Made by a program: the position numbers and the translations under genes | In this document: piece by piece, positions 41,848 through 54,291 of the stretch | Layout: every line of letters begins with the position of its first letter | How positions within the stretch are numbered: the first letter of the stretch is position 1 | Source: Proteus vulgaris | GTDB lineage: Bacteria > Pseudomonadota > Gammaproteobacteria > Enterobacterales > Enterobacteriaceae | Assembly (NCBI GenBank): GCA_901472505.1 | Contig: LR590468.1 | Coordinates: 434,001 to 498,000 of the forward strand | DNA: 64,000 nucleotides | Direction: 5' to 3' | Notes under the pieces: model-generated | Database searches by the model: none | What the model was told of the DNA's origin: nothing | Seen by the model: the letters and a program-made list of their open reading frames with translations, nothing else

Positions 41848-43029
41848 TCAGACTGCTTTTACTGAAATTAGTTCACCTTGCTGGCGTTTTTTCAGCGTGC
41901 GTTTTGTGCGATCAATAACATCACCCGCTAATTGCCCACACGCAGCATCAATATCATCACCACGTGTTTTACGCACAATCGTTGTAAAGCCATATTCCAT
42001 TAATACTTTAGAAAAACGGTCAATGCGACTATTAGAACTACGCCCATATGGCGCTCCTGGGAACGGGTTCCAAGGGATTAAGTTAATTTTGCACGGCGTG
42101 TCTTTTAAAAGATCGGCTAATTGATGAGCTTGTTCTGTACTGTCATTAATATGATCAAGCATGACATACTCAATAGTAACACGCCCTTGGTTCGCATTTG
42201 ATTTGGCAATATAGCGACGAACACCTTCAAGAAACATTTCAATATTATATTTCTTATTAATTGGAACGATTTCATCACGAATGTCATCCGTTGGCGCATG
42301 TAATGAAATAGCTAAAGCAACATCAACGGCATCACCTAATTTATCTAATGCAGGTACAACGCCAGATGTAGATACGGTGACTCGGCGTTTAGATAAACCA
42401 AAACCAAAATCATCCATCATGATTTCAAGCGCTGGAATAACATTATTTAAATTTAGTAATGGCTCTCCCATTCCCATCATAACAACGTTAGTAATAGGAC
42501 GACGCCCTGTCTCTTTTAATGAGCCAATAATTTTAGCTGCACGCCAAACTTGCCCTATAATTTCAGACACTTTTAGATTACGGTTAAAGCCTTGCTGTGC
42601 AGTTGAACAGAATTTACACTCTAAAGCGCACCCTACTTGTGAGGAAACACATAACGTTGCACGATCATCTTCTGGGATATACACCGTTTCTACTTGTTGA
42701 TCGCCAACCTTAATTGCCCATTTAATCGTGCCATCTGTTGAACGTTGTTCTTCAGACACTTCAGGTGCTTTAATTTCAGCAATTTCTTTTAATTTATTGC
42801 GTAACACCTTGTTGATGTCTGTCATTTGATCAAAATCGTCATAACAGTAGTGGTACATCCACTTCATAATTTGGTCAGCACGGAAAGGTTTTTCGCCCAT
42901 AGAGACAAAAAGCTCACGCATCTGTTTACGATTTAAATCTAACAGATTAATTTTAGTTTTTTGATTCACAATATTTTCTTTAGAAACAGCGACCGAAGCG
43001 CTTGGCGCTGGAGTGATAGATTGGGTCAT
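41848..43029 (-). CDS. rlmN: Dual-specificity 23S rRNA/tRNA A2 methyltransferase RlmN
   Basis: 393-residue radical-SAM enzyme that methylates A2503 of 23S rRNA and A37 of some tRNAs. The Fe-S cluster motif [12 protein letters not shown] (CxxxCxxC) is intact, as are the SAM motif GMGEPLLN and the catalytic Cys near the C-terminus ([11 protein letters not shown]). Slightly longer N-terminus than E. coli. Upstream of pilW, downstream of ndk. Confidence 0.97.
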   Translation of the reverse strand: MTQSITPAPSASVAVSKENIVNQKTKINLLDLNRKQMRELFVSMGEKPFRADQIMKWMYHYCYDDFDQMTDINKVLRNKLKEIAEIKAPEVSEEQRSTDGTIKWAIKVGDQQVETVYIPEDDRATLCVSSQVGCALECKFCSTAQQGFNRNLKVSEIIGQVWRAAKIIGSLKETGRRPITNVVMMGMGEPLLNLNNVIPALEIMMDDFGFGLSKRRVTVSTSGVVPALDKLGDAVDVALAISLHAPTDDIRDEIVPINKKYNIEMFLEGVRRYIAKSNANQGRVTIEYVMLDHINDSTEQAHQLADLLKDTPCKINLIPWNPFPGAPYGRSSNSRIDRFSKVLMEYGFTTIVRKTRGDDIDAACGQLAGDVIDRTKRTLKKRQQGELISVKAV

Positions 43030-43115
43030 GACATTGCCTCGTTGTTACACTATGCGGCCTGCATTAGCATTGATGCTAATGGGATACTTATATATTTGTA
43101 TAATTAAACAATAAT

Positions 43116-43148
43116 AAAAAACGCCCTATTAATAATCAAACAGGGCGT
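43116..43148 (-). terminator. ndk terminator
   Basis: ACGCCCT / AGGGCGT stem followed on the minus strand by TTTTTTATT. Confidence 0.85.
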
Positions 43149-43185
43149 CGCATTGTACTGTTTTTCGCGTAGAGATGCTAATAAA

Positions 43186-43611
43186 TTAGCGCGCGCAAAT
43201 TTCGTTTTCAGTGAAGAAGTAGGCAATTTCGCGAGCCGCAGACGCTTCCGAATCAGAACCGTGTACCGCGTTTTCAGTAAAGCTATCAGCGTAGTCAGCA
43301 CGTAATGTACCTGCTAATGCGTTATCTGGGTTAGTTGCGCCCATCAGATCACGATGACGTTGGATCGCGTTTTCGCCTTCTAATACTTGAACCATAATTG
43401 GACCAGAAGTCATAAATTCAACTAAACCATCAAAGAAAGGACGGCCTTTGTGCTCTTCATAAAAGCCTTCAGCTTGTTCACGTGTTAAATGCAACATTTT
43501 AGCTGCAATGATGCGAAAACCAGCACTTTCAAAGCGATGATAGATAGCGCCAATAACATTTTTTTTCACTGCATTTGGTTTAATAATAGAAAAAGTGCGC
43601 TGAATAGCCAT
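43186..43611 (-). CDS. ndk: Nucleoside diphosphate kinase
   Basis: 141-residue enzyme balancing NTP pools by phosphate transfer through a phospho-His. Active His in NAVHGSDS near residue 117; start [17 protein letters not shown]. Full family length. Monocistronic with its own terminator. In the 340-base gap upstream (43612-43951), which separates it from pbpC, I see no gene. Confidence 0.98.
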   Translation of the reverse strand: MAIQRTFSIIKPNAVKKNVIGAIYHRFESAGFRIIAAKMLHLTREQAEGFYEEHKGRPFFDGLVEFMTSGPIMVQVLEGENAIQRHRDLMGATNPDNALAGTLRADYADSFTENAVHGSDSEASAAREIAYFFTENEICAR

Positions 43612-43951
43612 GTCTTACCTCTAAATTATTTTATTAATGATAACTTTTGTTATCTCTTTTATCGCAGATCATGGAAAAACGAATCAAAAACCGCATTCCC
43701 TGCAAAAAATAAGGGCTCGATTATAGGAGGATCAAAATGAATTGCACAGATTGAATCACCTTTTTTTTTAAGAAACTGTGGCAAAAAAGTTATAAATTAT
43801 CGATCTAATCACATTTTTAATGTTTTCCATGTTCAAACTAAAAAGTAAGAATAAAAAAGAACCATAATGAAACACTATTAATCATCCTTTTATCTTATTA
43901 ACAAAGCGTATTTTAATTAAAAATCACTCTGTTCTCGTTTATCTCATCCTT

Positions 43952-46279
43952 TCAGTTTAACGGAATATAAAAATTAACCATATTCGTTTGACCACTTAGA
44001 TCAAGCACCGATAATTGATATTTACCGCGTTTCTCTAATAAATAAGAGAACGTTTCACCGTTTTCCGTCTTCCCTACTTGTTCTCCATTCAAAAACCACC
44101 ATTGCATACCTCTTCCTCCTTGGGTTGAAACTGTTATCTCTAGATTAGTTTCACCAGGTAATGGCTTTAGTAAATCACCGGCACGAATACCTGAAATAAA
44201 CAGAGGAATGATGTCTTCTTTAATAGGCGGACAAGTTTGAGAAATCGGAGGTAACCGTTTTGCTCTACGCTCTTTTTCAGGTAACCATGCTTCTAATGCT
44301 ATCGGCCATAATGCAATATCTTTTAGCTCTGCATTAGGGCAATTAGGCCCTGTTCGTTTTCCTTCATTATCTAACCAAATTTTTTCGTTGATCCCCAAAA
44401 GGCCTTCTTGATTGTCATTTAATAAAGTAGGCGGAATTGTGTTATCTAAGATCCAACTTCGACGGCTGACTCTACAGTTACTATCTTCTTTAGGTAATGC
44501 CTTACCCGTTGGCCAACAGATCGTCGCTGCTGTCACACTATTAGGTCGTAAATCTATTGGTGGTCTCTGTTTATTTTGATAAAAATAGCCTGTGAGTAAG
44601 TTATTGACCTGATTCATAATAGGTACCGCTGTCGCAAAACCAAATTGTCCAGCAACAGGTGTTCCATCGGGTCTACCTACCCAAACTCCAATGGTGTAAC
44701 GCGCATTCACACCAATAGACCATGCATCACGATAGCCATAACTGGTACCTGTTTTCCAAGCCAAAGGCACAACAGGCGAAATTGCACTATCTGGACGAGG
44801 TCTGGCTTCTCCCGCTAAGATACGCCTTGTGATCCACGCAGAGCCCGGCGACATTAACACCCTATTTTCAATTATCTGTTCTGGCTTAAACCGCAAAGGT
44901 GCTGTTTTTCCTTGCCTTGCGAGCGCACTAAAGGCGGAGACAAGTTCATCCATTCGTGTTGCTGTTCCACCTAAAATTAGAGCTAAATTTGGCTCTGAAC
45001 CATAAGGGAAACGCATTTCAAGATGGTTATGACGCAGTTTTGCTGCAAACTTCTTTGCACCATATACTTCTATTAGTTGTACCGCAGGTAGATTCAAAGA
45101 GCGACTTAATGCTTCACTGGCACTAACAGCTCCATTAAACCCGGAGTCAAAATTACCAGGACGATAATTCTCAAACTGGCGAGGAACATCTTGTAAGAGT
45201 GACTCTGCATGAATAAGCCCCTCATCTAATGCCAATGCATAAATAAATGGCTTTAATGTTGAACCCGGTGAACGCCATGCGCTGATCATATCAACATGGC
45301 CAAAACGCGAATTATCATTGAAATCCGCAGAACCAACATATCCTTTAACGCTCATATCAGTATGATCAACAACTAAAATAGCTAAAGATGTTTTATCTGC
45401 TAGCTGATATTTCCATTGATTGGCAATATCTTCGAGTTGTCGTTGAATATTAATATCAATCGTTGTTGTAATTACGGGATCTCGCTTTTCGTTATACATA
45501 CGACGAGCAAGCAATGGTGCCAATTGTGGCGTTTGTCTTGGTGCTAATAAGACTTGTTCTTCCTTAATTTCATCCACTTTTTCTTGTGGCCATATCTGAT
45601 ATTCTGCCAACCTATCTAGCACTTTATCACGAGCAGCTTGAGCCCGTTCAGGATATCTATCAGGTCGCAAGCGACTTGGTGCTTGCGGTAATACAGCCAT
45701 TAATGTTGCTTCACCCGCGGACAAATCAGCGGGCGATTTACCTAAATAAGCCCAACTTGCCGCACCAATACCTTCTAACGTACCGCCAAAAGGTGCTTTA
45801 TTAAGATAAATCTCCAGAATTTCATCTTTTGAGTAATACCATTCTAATTGCAAGGTACGCCAAAGCTGTTTAATTTTCCCCCCTAAAGTTCGAGAATGAG
45901 GATCAATAAGGCGTGCTACTTGCATTGATAATGTACTTCCCCCTGACACAATTCTTCCTGAACTTAAGTCTTGCCATGCTGCGCGTAATATAGCCATTGG
46001 ATTAACGCCAGGATGTTGATAAAACCAGCGATCTTCATAGGTAATGAGGGCTTCTAAATATTCAGGAGAAACATCTGCAAGTTTGACGTGATAACGCCAC
46101 ACGCCCTCTTTGTCAGCAAAGCGCCAAAGAGGGGTGCCATCTTGCGCCGTGACAATCGTTGCGATTTGAGGTTCAGGATCAGGGAGAGGCCAAATTTTGT
46201 CTGCGATCCAGGCCAAAATAGGCGTTACAAACAGAAAAATAATGATAACAGCAATGAGCCGTTTATATCCTAGTTTCAT
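43952..46279 (-). CDS. pbpC: Penicillin-binding protein 1C
   Basis: 775-residue bifunctional peptidoglycan synthase. N-terminal membrane anchor (LIAVIIIFLFVTPILAW), glycosyltransferase 51 domain (EDRWFYQHPGVNPMAI, GGSTLSMQVARLI, KIKQLWRTLQLE), transpeptidase domain with SxxK in SPGSTLKPF and KTGTS near residue 508, and the C-terminal BiPBP_C domain typical of PBP1C. It is paired with the alpha-2-macroglobulin gene just upstream on the same strand, as in E. coli, suggesting a repair-and-defence pair. Confidence 0.96.
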   Translation of the reverse strand: MKLGYKRLIAVIIIFLFVTPILAWIADKIWPLPDPEPQIATIVTAQDGTPLWRFADKEGVWRYHVKLADVSPEYLEALITYEDRWFYQHPGVNPMAILRAAWQDLSSGRIVSGGSTLSMQVARLIDPHSRTLGGKIKQLWRTLQLEWYYSKDEILEIYLNKAPFGGTLEGIGAASWAYLGKSPADLSAGEATLMAVLPQAPSRLRPDRYPERAQAARDKVLDRLAEYQIWPQEKVDEIKEEQVLLAPRQTPQLAPLLARRMYNEKRDPVITTTIDINIQRQLEDIANQWKYQLADKTSLAILVVDHTDMSVKGYVGSADFNDNSRFGHVDMISAWRSPGSTLKPFIYALALDEGLIHAESLLQDVPRQFENYRPGNFDSGFNGAVSASEALSRSLNLPAVQLIEVYGAKKFAAKLRHNHLEMRFPYGSEPNLALILGGTATRMDELVSAFSALARQGKTAPLRFKPEQIIENRVLMSPGSAWITRRILAGEARPRPDSAISPVVPLAWKTGTSYGYRDAWSIGVNARYTIGVWVGRPDGTPVAGQFGFATAVPIMNQVNNLLTGYFYQNKQRPPIDLRPNSVTAATICWPTGKALPKEDSNCRVSRRSWILDNTIPPTLLNDNQEGLLGINEKIWLDNEGKRTGPNCPNAELKDIALWPIALEAWLPEKERRAKRLPPISQTCPPIKEDIIPLFISGIRAGDLLKPLPGETNLEITVSTQGGRGMQWWFLNGEQVGKTENGETFSYLLEKRGKYQLSVLDLSGQTNMVNFYIPLN

Positions 46280-46297
46280 TCAATCACTCAAAGGGAA

Positions 46298-46322
46298 AAG
46301 CCCCTTCCGAAGAAAGGGCTAC
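46298..46322 (-). terminator. Hairpin between yfhM and pbpC
   Basis: AGCCCTT / AAGGGGCT arms with a minus-strand TTTTCCC tail, in the 48-base yfhM-pbpC gap. Probably a partial terminator. Confidence 0.55.
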
Positions 46323-46327
46323 AAGAT

Positions 46328-49300
46328 TTAAGGAACAATATCAATCTTGGCTTCTGTTGAACCTATTGCTCGCCAGTAAGGCACATACATTGATTCAACT
46401 TGTGGAGGTGGTACTTGATAGCTCCCTGGTGTAACTGCTCTTGCTAAATAAAGTAAGGTTGTCGGGCGATATCTATCTACAGAAACCGCAGCAACAAACC
46501 GATCATCACGATACTCAAGGTGCTTAATATTTGCTTGCCCCATATCGTCGATAAACTCCTGCAAGTCAGCCGCACTATCACTTAAACTTGCACTGCTTGA
46601 TGCTAAATTTTGGTTTTCAATTTCCAGACCAGCTGGTAATAAATCAACAACTAAAGCATCAGGCACATCTCTATTTGCTGAAACTTCCAGTTTCACTACC
46701 AGCATTTCACCACTTTGTAAGCGATTTGGATGAACACGATTTCCTTTCAAGTCGTAATAACTACGATGAACATTTAACACGTTACTATAAGGTGCAGGAG
46801 CCACTTTCGGATAGCCTACGATATTCATACGAGAATAAATTGCAGCACCACCACGGTTGTTTAGCTCCAACCCTTCTTGTAATTGCGTTGATGTTAATGT
46901 TTCATTCACCGCACGATCGCTACTGATTGCAGGGACTTGGCGATTTACAGCGACTTCCCAAGGTTGCTCAGACATATTAATAAAGAAGCGACCCGCAAGA
47001 TATAAAGAGTTGCTTTCTTGTGTTGAGAACCATTCACGACTCGTTAAGTTATCTGATAACGTAATCACACTTGCATCACGAGATTGTGTTTCAAGATTAT
47101 TTTCACTTAATAAAGCAATAATTAACGCTTGGTCACGAATAACACTACCGTAATCACCTAACCCATAATTATATTTACGAGTAGTCGTAACACCTTCTGC
47201 AATTAAACCTTCTGCACGACTGTTATCACCCATCAGTTTTAATGCAATGCCTAATTGAACTAACGCCAGGCCACTACCAGCATCATTTCGCTCAAGGTAA
47301 AGGCGACGTAATTCACCTAAAGGTGCTTTTTGCTGATTCGCTAATACCAGTGCTGCGTATGCTCTAGCAGAGAAACGGGCAGCATCTTGGTTAACCGCAT
47401 ATTCATAGTTAACTAAGCTTTTATCTTGTAAATAACGTAATAAGCGATCATTGGCACGTTTTAATGGATCCGCTGGAACAGCATAACCTTGTTGTGAAGC
47501 GCGGAATAAAAAGTCAGTGGCATAGGCGGTTAACCAATACTCTTCACGTCCATCTTGGCTCCATAAAGAGAATCCTCCCTCTGCTTTTTGCATTGTCAGC
47601 AGATGGGCAATACCTTTTTCAATCGCTACTTTTCTATCTGCATCTGTTTGCGTTTTAATTCCTAATTGCTTTAACTCTTTTTCTGTTGAATATAAAGAAG
47701 GATAAAGCCCACTGACGGTTTGTTCTAAGCAACCATAAGGGTAAGCAAACAACTCTCTTACATAACGTGCAATCTGTAATGGAGGACGGCTTGTCAGTAA
47801 TAATTCACCTTCAAGCGTTGAGTGATTAAAACGATTTAAAACGTCTGTTGGCAAACGCCACGTCTCACCATCTTGTAACGTACTTGCATAATGGAGTGTT
47901 TCTGCCGGATAAGCAGGACGAACACCTATATTCCATGTGTTGTGATAAGGCTTAATTTGTTCACCTGGTACTTTAATACCATAAATAGACAGTGAGAATT
48001 CACCTTGACCAAAGCCATGTTTGGCTTTTACTGGAATTTGAATTTGAGTACGTTCACCTTTTGTCAGCGATACCGTTTTACTTTCTGCACCTCCTAATCC
48101 CACCAGACCAGACGCGGTGTAATTTAACGTAATAGATTGTGCATCATCGGTAAGATTGGTTAGATCTAAAGACAACAGTGCATTATCACCACCCGCCATA
48201 AATCGAGGCAATGAAAGTTGGGTCACTAAAGGAGCCGCTATAACCACTTTGCCTTCTTGGCTACCAAATTTATCAGCTGTCCAAGCTTGGGCCATTAAAC
48301 GCACTTCGCCATTAAATTCAGGAATAGGTAAGGAAACTTCCCCTCACCTTGGGCATTTAATTTTATAGGTGCTGTTTGTTGGGCAATGATTTGCACATCT
48401 GTTAACGGTTTTTTACCACCACGAGATAACGCAGCTGCTTCACCACCATCACCACCAAAACGTAGATTTGCTAAACGACCTTGCCCTTCAATTAATTGCC
48501 CATAAACATCATATTGATCGATGCTGTAACGTTTACGACCAAAGAAGGCATCGTAAGGATCAGGCGTTTTATATTCTGTGATATTTAATACACCCGTATC
48601 CACTGCAGAAACTAACACATTAATATTTTCAGGTAATGGCTGACCTGCAACAGGATCCGCTTTAATGCGGATTTTTAAATCTTGGTTAGGGCGAATTTTT
48701 TCAGGTGCATCAAGTGAAATATCAATACGACGGTTTTTATCCTGTAATGGTAAATGCAAAATACCAACAGCACGTTTTACAGTCGCTTGTTTTGACGTAT
48801 CACCTGGCCTTACGACCACAGATGTTAGATAGAGATCGTGTCTTGCCCATTCTTTGTTAATAGGCACTTCAACATCAAGCCCTTTTTCTGGTACATCAAT
48901 TTCTTGCCACCATAAAGGCCCATTACTCGACTCTAGTAAGACATAACCTTTACCTGGATGAGGCGCTACAATGTTTAACTTCACTTTCTCGCCCGGTAAA
49001 TAACCTTCTTTATCCAGTTTAAGTTTAACTTGGTCAGGTCTTACCGCACCTGTTCCACCGGTGTTATCCATCCAAGAATAACCCGCCCAGAACCGTAAGC
49101 TACTGACTAATTCTGTTTTAGGATCGACCACTTCAATACGGTAAGAACCCCATTCAACAGGAAAGGCCACTTTTGCTGTGCCGTCTTTCGCTATTTTGAT
49201 GGTTTGTTCATCCATTTGCAGATCTTTTTCGTTATAACCAGATTCCCAGCCATTCGAACTAGACCAACGCCAATAATAATCATGGCGCTCATAGATAAAC

Positions 49301-51415
49301 TTCACTTTAAGATCGTTAGCGGGTAGCTTTTTACCATCTTGATCTGTATAGACAATTTCAAATTCAGCCATTGAGTTTTCATCAACACTGTAACCTGATT
49401 TATATTTGTCCGTACGATAGTCATAAACTTCTTTTTTAGGGAAGACTGGACGAATACCCGCAAGATGAGTAGCAGGCCAAACAGCTTGCTGATAACGGCG
49501 AGTCACAGGGCGCCCACCCGCTTCAAGCAAGCTTGCTTGTAGAATAATATTGATTGGTGATTTCAACTCAGCATAGCGTTCACTATCAACGCTTAACTCA
49601 CCTTCACCATCAGAGTCTAAATTAAGTTCAAACTCATCCAGTAAACGGCTAAAGTTTTCATCTTTTACAGAACCAAATTCATAGCCAGGCAATTGACTCA
49701 CGGCTTCACGAGTGCTTTTTAAGAAAACTTGCCCTTGTAAGCGATTATCCGCGGCCGGTGCGCCATAAAGATAGCGACCTTTGATATCAAAATAAGCGTC
49801 ATTACCGCTTAATAAAATGCCTTTTTTACCGGTGATTTCTAATGCCATTCGCTCTGGCATAAAGTCTTCTACCTGAAACTCATAGAAACGAGGTGTACCA
49901 TCACCAATATCAAAACGTAAAGTACGCGTACCCGTATTTTCATCAGTAGGAATAGTTAACTTTAATTGGTAAAGCCCATTTTCAGGTTGCCATACAAAAC
50001 TACGTGAAACTTGGCCATCCGTTTTGAGTAAGTCAACTTTAACAGGCTGTTCTTTAATTGGATTACCATCGCCATCACGCAGTAATGCATTAACAATTAA
50101 GGTTTCACCGGGACGATAGAGATCACGAGGGCCAAAGGCAAAAAATTGTTTGCTATAACCTTGAGGACCACCTATATCAAACTCAGAAAGATCAAGTGCA
50201 GGTTTACGCAAATCAATCATACTCGTTTGACCATCACGAATAGCCATTAATAAACGAGCTTTATCACTTTTATCAAGTGTCGCATGTCCTTGACTATCGG
50301 TTTGAGCTTTAGAAATAAGCCCACCTTTTTCATCCAACAGCCGAATTTCTACTTTATCTAATGCAACACCATTTTTAAGTGATTGGGTAAAAATATCTAT
50401 TGTATCAAGATAGCTGTGCATCGACAGTCCGATATCACTAAAAGTGAATACCGTAGCAGGAACCGTATAAGAGTATTTACCCGCTTGTTGCATTACAGCA
50501 ATATAGGCACCTTCTTTTTTCAGAGCATCTATTGATTTTAGTGGTAATAATACATTTTCACGGGTGTTTCTTTCTGTATTTAGCTCGAAACGGCCGGTAT
50601 AAATCAAATCAGCTTGAGATAAAAATTCATCTGATTCCCAATAGTTAATATTGGAACGGCTTTCCCATTGCGTTAAGAATTGAGCCAATTGCTCGTCTTT
50701 TACACGGAAAAAGTTAACATCCACTTGATCTACATTTAAGGCAATAATAGGTAAGCCTTCAGCCGCATCAAACGGTAATAACGATCCTTTACTGGTAAAT
50801 CCAACCGAAGGAAAAATTTCTTCTGTGGTCAACTTCTGACTAAAAGGCGTCGTTAATGTACGCTCATTAATACCTTTGATTTTTTCATCAATGGTTAAAT
50901 TTAATTCTGTAGACGGTGGTAAATGACGGAAACGCAATTCCATCAGGTTATCCGATAACTCCCACGCACCTTCTAATTTTCCTTTTTTGGTATCAACAAG
51001 ATGAATGACGTTATCAAACTTTTGGTCTGGATCAAGTGGTACAGAGAAAGTCACCACCATGGTACTCGCGCCATCACGTTGCAATTCTGATGCATCTAAT
51101 ACAGTGACATCTTTTCCTGCAAAACGCATAGCCAACTCATCACGAACTTCTTTGCTTTTTAATGCAGTTTCATTATTCGTTTTTGTTGTAACTGCTGATT
51201 TTTCGCTAGTTTGAGTGGCGGTGTCGGGTGTTTTTTGAGCTGAATTTTGTTGCTCAGTTGTTTGTGTGTTTTGCGCTTTGTCTGTTGATGATGCGCTTTC
51301 ATCAGCTTTGTCATCACAACCAGTCAGTGCCAACACAGACGCCAATACAACAGCAAGCGAGCACCAACGATAGCCCCTCTTTTCTGTATATTGTCTAAAT
51401 TGGTTTTTGATTCAT
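46328..51415 (-). CDS. yfhM: Bacterial alpha-2-macroglobulin lipoprotein, with two probable indels
   Basis: About 1695 residues. The N-terminus from ATG 51415 would read MNQNQFRQYTEK, then a lipoprotein signal ending LALTGC. MG-type beta domains follow, and the thioester motif GCLEQ at about residue 1228 is intact, so it can trap proteases covalently in the periplasm. The frame breaks twice: one extra base in the T-run 51404-51408, and one missing in the C-run 48341-48344 (GEGEVSLPIPEFNGEVRLMA once restored). GGA sits about seven bases before 51415. Upstream of pbpC on the same strand, the usual partner. Confidence 0.9.
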
Positions 51416-51666
51416 ATCCATTTCCTTTAAATTCAACCCCTGAATAATCCGATGTTTATACAGGCTGGGCAGAGATAATATAGATTTTTCTTTGTTCTAA
51501 TAAGATAAAAAATAACAATATTGGCTATATTTTATCGAATATGACGAAATTCTTTACAGTGAAAAGTACCTCTATTTTCACATTAAAAATAAAGTTACAA
51601 TAAAACAATGTGTTATGTGAAAATGCAAACAATTTGCTAATCTAGTCAATTTTCTATTATAGGATA

Positions 51667-51696
51667 AAAAAAAGCGATATCTCATGAGATATCGCC
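51667..51696 (-). terminator. sseB terminator
   Basis: GCGATATCTCATGAGATATCGC is a perfect 22-base palindrome, followed by seven U on the minus strand. Confidence 0.88.
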
Positions 51697-51714
51697 TAAA
51701 TATAGGAAGGTCGA

Positions 51715-52140
51715 TTAGGTATTTAAATTAACGATTGGAATTCCCTTTCTTAGGAAGCCACCTAATTTGCGTTGATAAAAAGGTGATACGTGATGGATCA
51801 TAAAATGACTCACCCCTTTTTCCTCTTTATTTACAAAACAAAAATCAAGAGATTGACCTTCTTCTAGATATTCAAAAGTAGCGCCTGCAGCTTGTGGGAG
51901 TATCTGCGCAATGACGTCTTCTTCTCCAGTTATCTCTAACCCAATAAGATAAAACGATTCTTCATTATCTTGCTCCTGAGCATTAACAATAAAAGCTCGG
52001 CGAATAGGTTTATGTTCACCAAAAAATTCGCTTAATGCCATTGTCAGTTTTTCAGGCTGTGGCTCTAGTATACTTAATGTTAGAGAAGAACCTTCAACAG
52101 AAACAATTTCTTGTGTCTCAAATTGTTCAGATACACCCAT
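51715..52140 (-). CDS. sseB: SseB-like protein, C-terminal domain only
   Basis: 141 residues matching only the C-terminal half of E. coli SseB (258 residues): KPIRRAFIV, SFYLIGLEI, KGVSHFMIHHVSPFYQRKLG. The N-terminal domain is absent; pepB ends 27 bases upstream, so there is no room for it. The true start is ATG 52140 (MGVSEQFETQE), with GGAG six bases upstream; the TTG at 52158 is not needed. SseB is named for enhanced serine sensitivity; the mechanism is unknown. It follows pepB on the same strand as in E. coli. Confidence 0.8.
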   Translation of the reverse strand: MGVSEQFETQEIVSVEGSSLTLSILEPQPEKLTMALSEFFGEHKPIRRAFIVNAQEQDNEESFYLIGLEITGEEDVIAQILPQAAGATFEYLEEGQSLDFCFVNKEEKGVSHFMIHHVSPFYQRKLGGFLRKGIPIVNLNT

Positions 52141-52167
52141 TACGAACTCCAAATCCAATAACGTTTA

Positions 52168-53463
52168 TTATTTTGCTTTTGCTAATAACAGATTTGCGAT
52201 AGAACGCACACCATAACCTGTCGCACCTGCTGCCCATTGTTCGACAGAAGATTTTCTGTAAGTTGCTGAACAATCGATATGTACCCAACCTTTTTTATAG
52301 TCAGTGACAAAGTGCGATAAGAAAGCGGCGGCTGTACTTGCTCCCGCAGTATGCGAAGGTGCGGCAATATTATTCAGATCAGCAAAACTTGAAGGCAATT
52401 GGCTACGGTGAAAATCAGCTAATGGTAAACGCCAGAATAATTCATTTTCTTGTTCAGCACTTGCCAATAATTCATTCGCTAATTGGTCATCGAAACTTAA
52501 TACTGAATGATAGTCATTACCCACAGCGACTTTAGCTGCACCTGTTAATGTTGCAGCATCAATAATCAATTCTGGTGCAATATTGCTTGCATCAATTAAG
52601 CCATCCGCTAATACTAAACGGCCTTCCGCATCCGTATTCATAATTTCAACTGATTTACCATTACGGTAACGAATAATATCACCTAATTTAAAGGCATTAC
52701 CACTGACCATGTTATCTGCAATACACAGCAACAATTTCACGCGTTTATTCAAACCACGAGTAATCGCTAATGCTAAAGCGCCCGCTAACGTTGCAGCTCC
52801 CCCCATATCGGCTTTCATTGAATTCATTGATGATGAAGGTTTGATGCTATAACCACCAGAGTCAAAAGTAATACCTTTACCGACTAAACAAGCAAATACA
52901 GGAGCATCGCTATCTTTGGTTGGGTTAAAATCTAATGCTAAATAGACAGGATCACGAGAAGAGCCACGGCCTACAGTATAAATACCAGCATAGTTTTGTT
53001 CGCGCAGATCTGCGCCTTTAGTGATCTTATAGCTGATATCGTCTTTATCCAGACCACAGAAAAGATCCACCGTACGTTGTGCCAGTTGCTCTGGGCCTAA
53101 TTCTTCAGCTGGTGTATTAATCGTGTCTCTAACCCAATCAACGATACGAATACGTGATTCTAATTCGTGTTTATCCGCTTCGCTCAATTGTGGCCATTCG
53201 ATAGAACGGGCGCCTTTAGGTGCTCTAAAGCCTAACCAAAAAGCCCAGCTACGCTCTATATCCCAACCTTCGCCAACAAGAGCAACATTACGAATACCTT
53301 GGCTATCAACTTTACGTCCACCACGCTGAATAGTGCCTAAACGGTTTTCTTCCGTTAAATGGATTGTCATGCCTGTTTCGCTAGTGCTAATTAGTGCTTT
53401 TTCTCCCCAACATGCTGCTGCAGGTTCATTTGACAGCATGATAGGCATAATTTGTTTATTCAT
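52168..53463 (-). CDS. pepB: Aminopeptidase B (M17 family)
   Basis: 431-residue cytosolic leucyl-type aminopeptidase. Metal and catalytic blocks are present: [33 protein letters not shown], and [14 protein letters not shown]. Length and sequence match E. coli PepB. Located between sseB and iscX as in E. coli. The 280-base gap upstream (53464-53743) holds no gene apart from the isc terminator at its end. Confidence 0.96.
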   Translation of the reverse strand: MNKQIMPIMLSNEPAAACWGEKALISTSETGMTIHLTEENRLGTIQRGGRKVDSQGIRNVALVGEGWDIERSWAFWLGFRAPKGARSIEWPQLSEADKHELESRIRIVDWVRDTINTPAEELGPEQLAQRTVDLFCGLDKDDISYKITKGADLREQNYAGIYTVGRGSSRDPVYLALDFNPTKDSDAPVFACLVGKGITFDSGGYSIKPSSSMNSMKADMGGAATLAGALALAITRGLNKRVKLLLCIADNMVSGNAFKLGDIIRYRNGKSVEIMNTDAEGRLVLADGLIDASNIAPELIIDAATLTGAAKVAVGNDYHSVLSFDDQLANELLASAEQENELFWRLPLADFHRSQLPSSFADLNNIAAPSHTAGASTAAAFLSHFVTDYKKGWVHIDCSATYRKSSVEQWAAGATGYGVRSIANLLLAKAK

Positions 53464-53696
53464 TTATTATCTCACTTATTATTACTGGTGGCAGTTAACC
53501 TATTCAGACTACCAGATATTTATCGTTTAGCGTGATCAATTTACTGCAAAAACCAAGAGGTCACCATTCCCCCTCAGTGTTCTTCTACATTTACATGATA
53601 TTCCTCGAAGAAGATCTCACAATAAAATATCTGAACTTCCCTCTTTATGGTTATTTTTAAATCACTGACAACGTAAAAGGTGAAAGTTCATAATGC

Positions 53697-53724
53697 AAAA
53701 AGACCGGCAATAAGCCAGTCTTTT
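53697..53724 (-). terminator. Terminator of the isc operon
   Basis: AGAC-GGC / GCC-GTCT imperfect stem (one mismatch) 20 bases after iscX with a minus-strand U-run. Confidence 0.65.
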
Positions 53725-53743
53725 CAATTTACAATGTCATCAT

Positions 53744-53938
53744 TTATTCAAATTCATCAAGCCAAACAAGCAAAATAGCTTCAAGAATTTTTTCATTTGA
53801 TTTTTGTGGATCGTCATCAAAACCGTCTAAATCACAGATCCACTGATGCATATCAGTAAAGCGTACCGTTTTAGGATCGGTGTCAGGGTAAAGATCATAT
53901 AATGCTTCCCCTATTTCACGCGTATCACTCCATTTCAT
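53744..53938 (-). CDS. iscX: Fe-S assembly protein IscX
   Basis: 64-residue acidic protein ([20 protein letters not shown]), nearly the same as E. coli IscX (YfhJ), which binds IscS and iron and tunes the rate of cluster assembly. Last gene of the isc operon, 15 bases after fdx. Confidence 0.96.
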   Translation of the reverse strand: MKWSDTREIGEALYDLYPDTDPKTVRFTDMHQWICDLDGFDDDPQKSNEKILEAILLVWLDEFE

Positions 53939-53953
53939 ACTTGGCTCCTAAAA

Positions 53954-54289
53954 TTAGTGCTCTCTTGCATGGTTAATCGAATATTTAGGGATCTCAACGA
54001 CTAAATCTTCGTCAGTCACTTTAGCTTGGCAACTTAAACGACTTTCCGGCTCTAAACCCCATGCTTTATCTAGCATATCGTCTTCAAGCTCTGAGCTCTC
54101 ATCTAGTGAATCAAAACCTTCACGTACCACACAGTGGCAAGTTGTACATGCACAAGACATTTCACAAGCATGCTCGATTTCAATACCATTGCGTAATGCA
54201 ACATCAAGAATTGACTCACCTTCTGTTGCGTCAACAACAGCACCTTCAGGGCACAGTGTGCTATGGGGTAAAAATACAATTTTAGGCAT
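53954..54289 (-). CDS. fdx: Isc 2Fe-2S ferredoxin
   Basis: 111-residue adrenodoxin-type ferredoxin. The cluster Cys are in [12 protein letters not shown] (positions near 42, 48 and 51) and LSCQAKV near 87. Supplies electrons for Fe-S cluster assembly. Two bases after hscA, so translationally coupled. Confidence 0.97.
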   Translation of the reverse strand: MPKIVFLPHSTLCPEGAVVDATEGESILDVALRNGIEIEHACEMSCACTTCHCVVREGFDSLDESSELEDDMLDKAWGLEPESRLSCQAKVTDEDLVVEIPKYSINHAREH

Positions 54290-54291
54290 AG

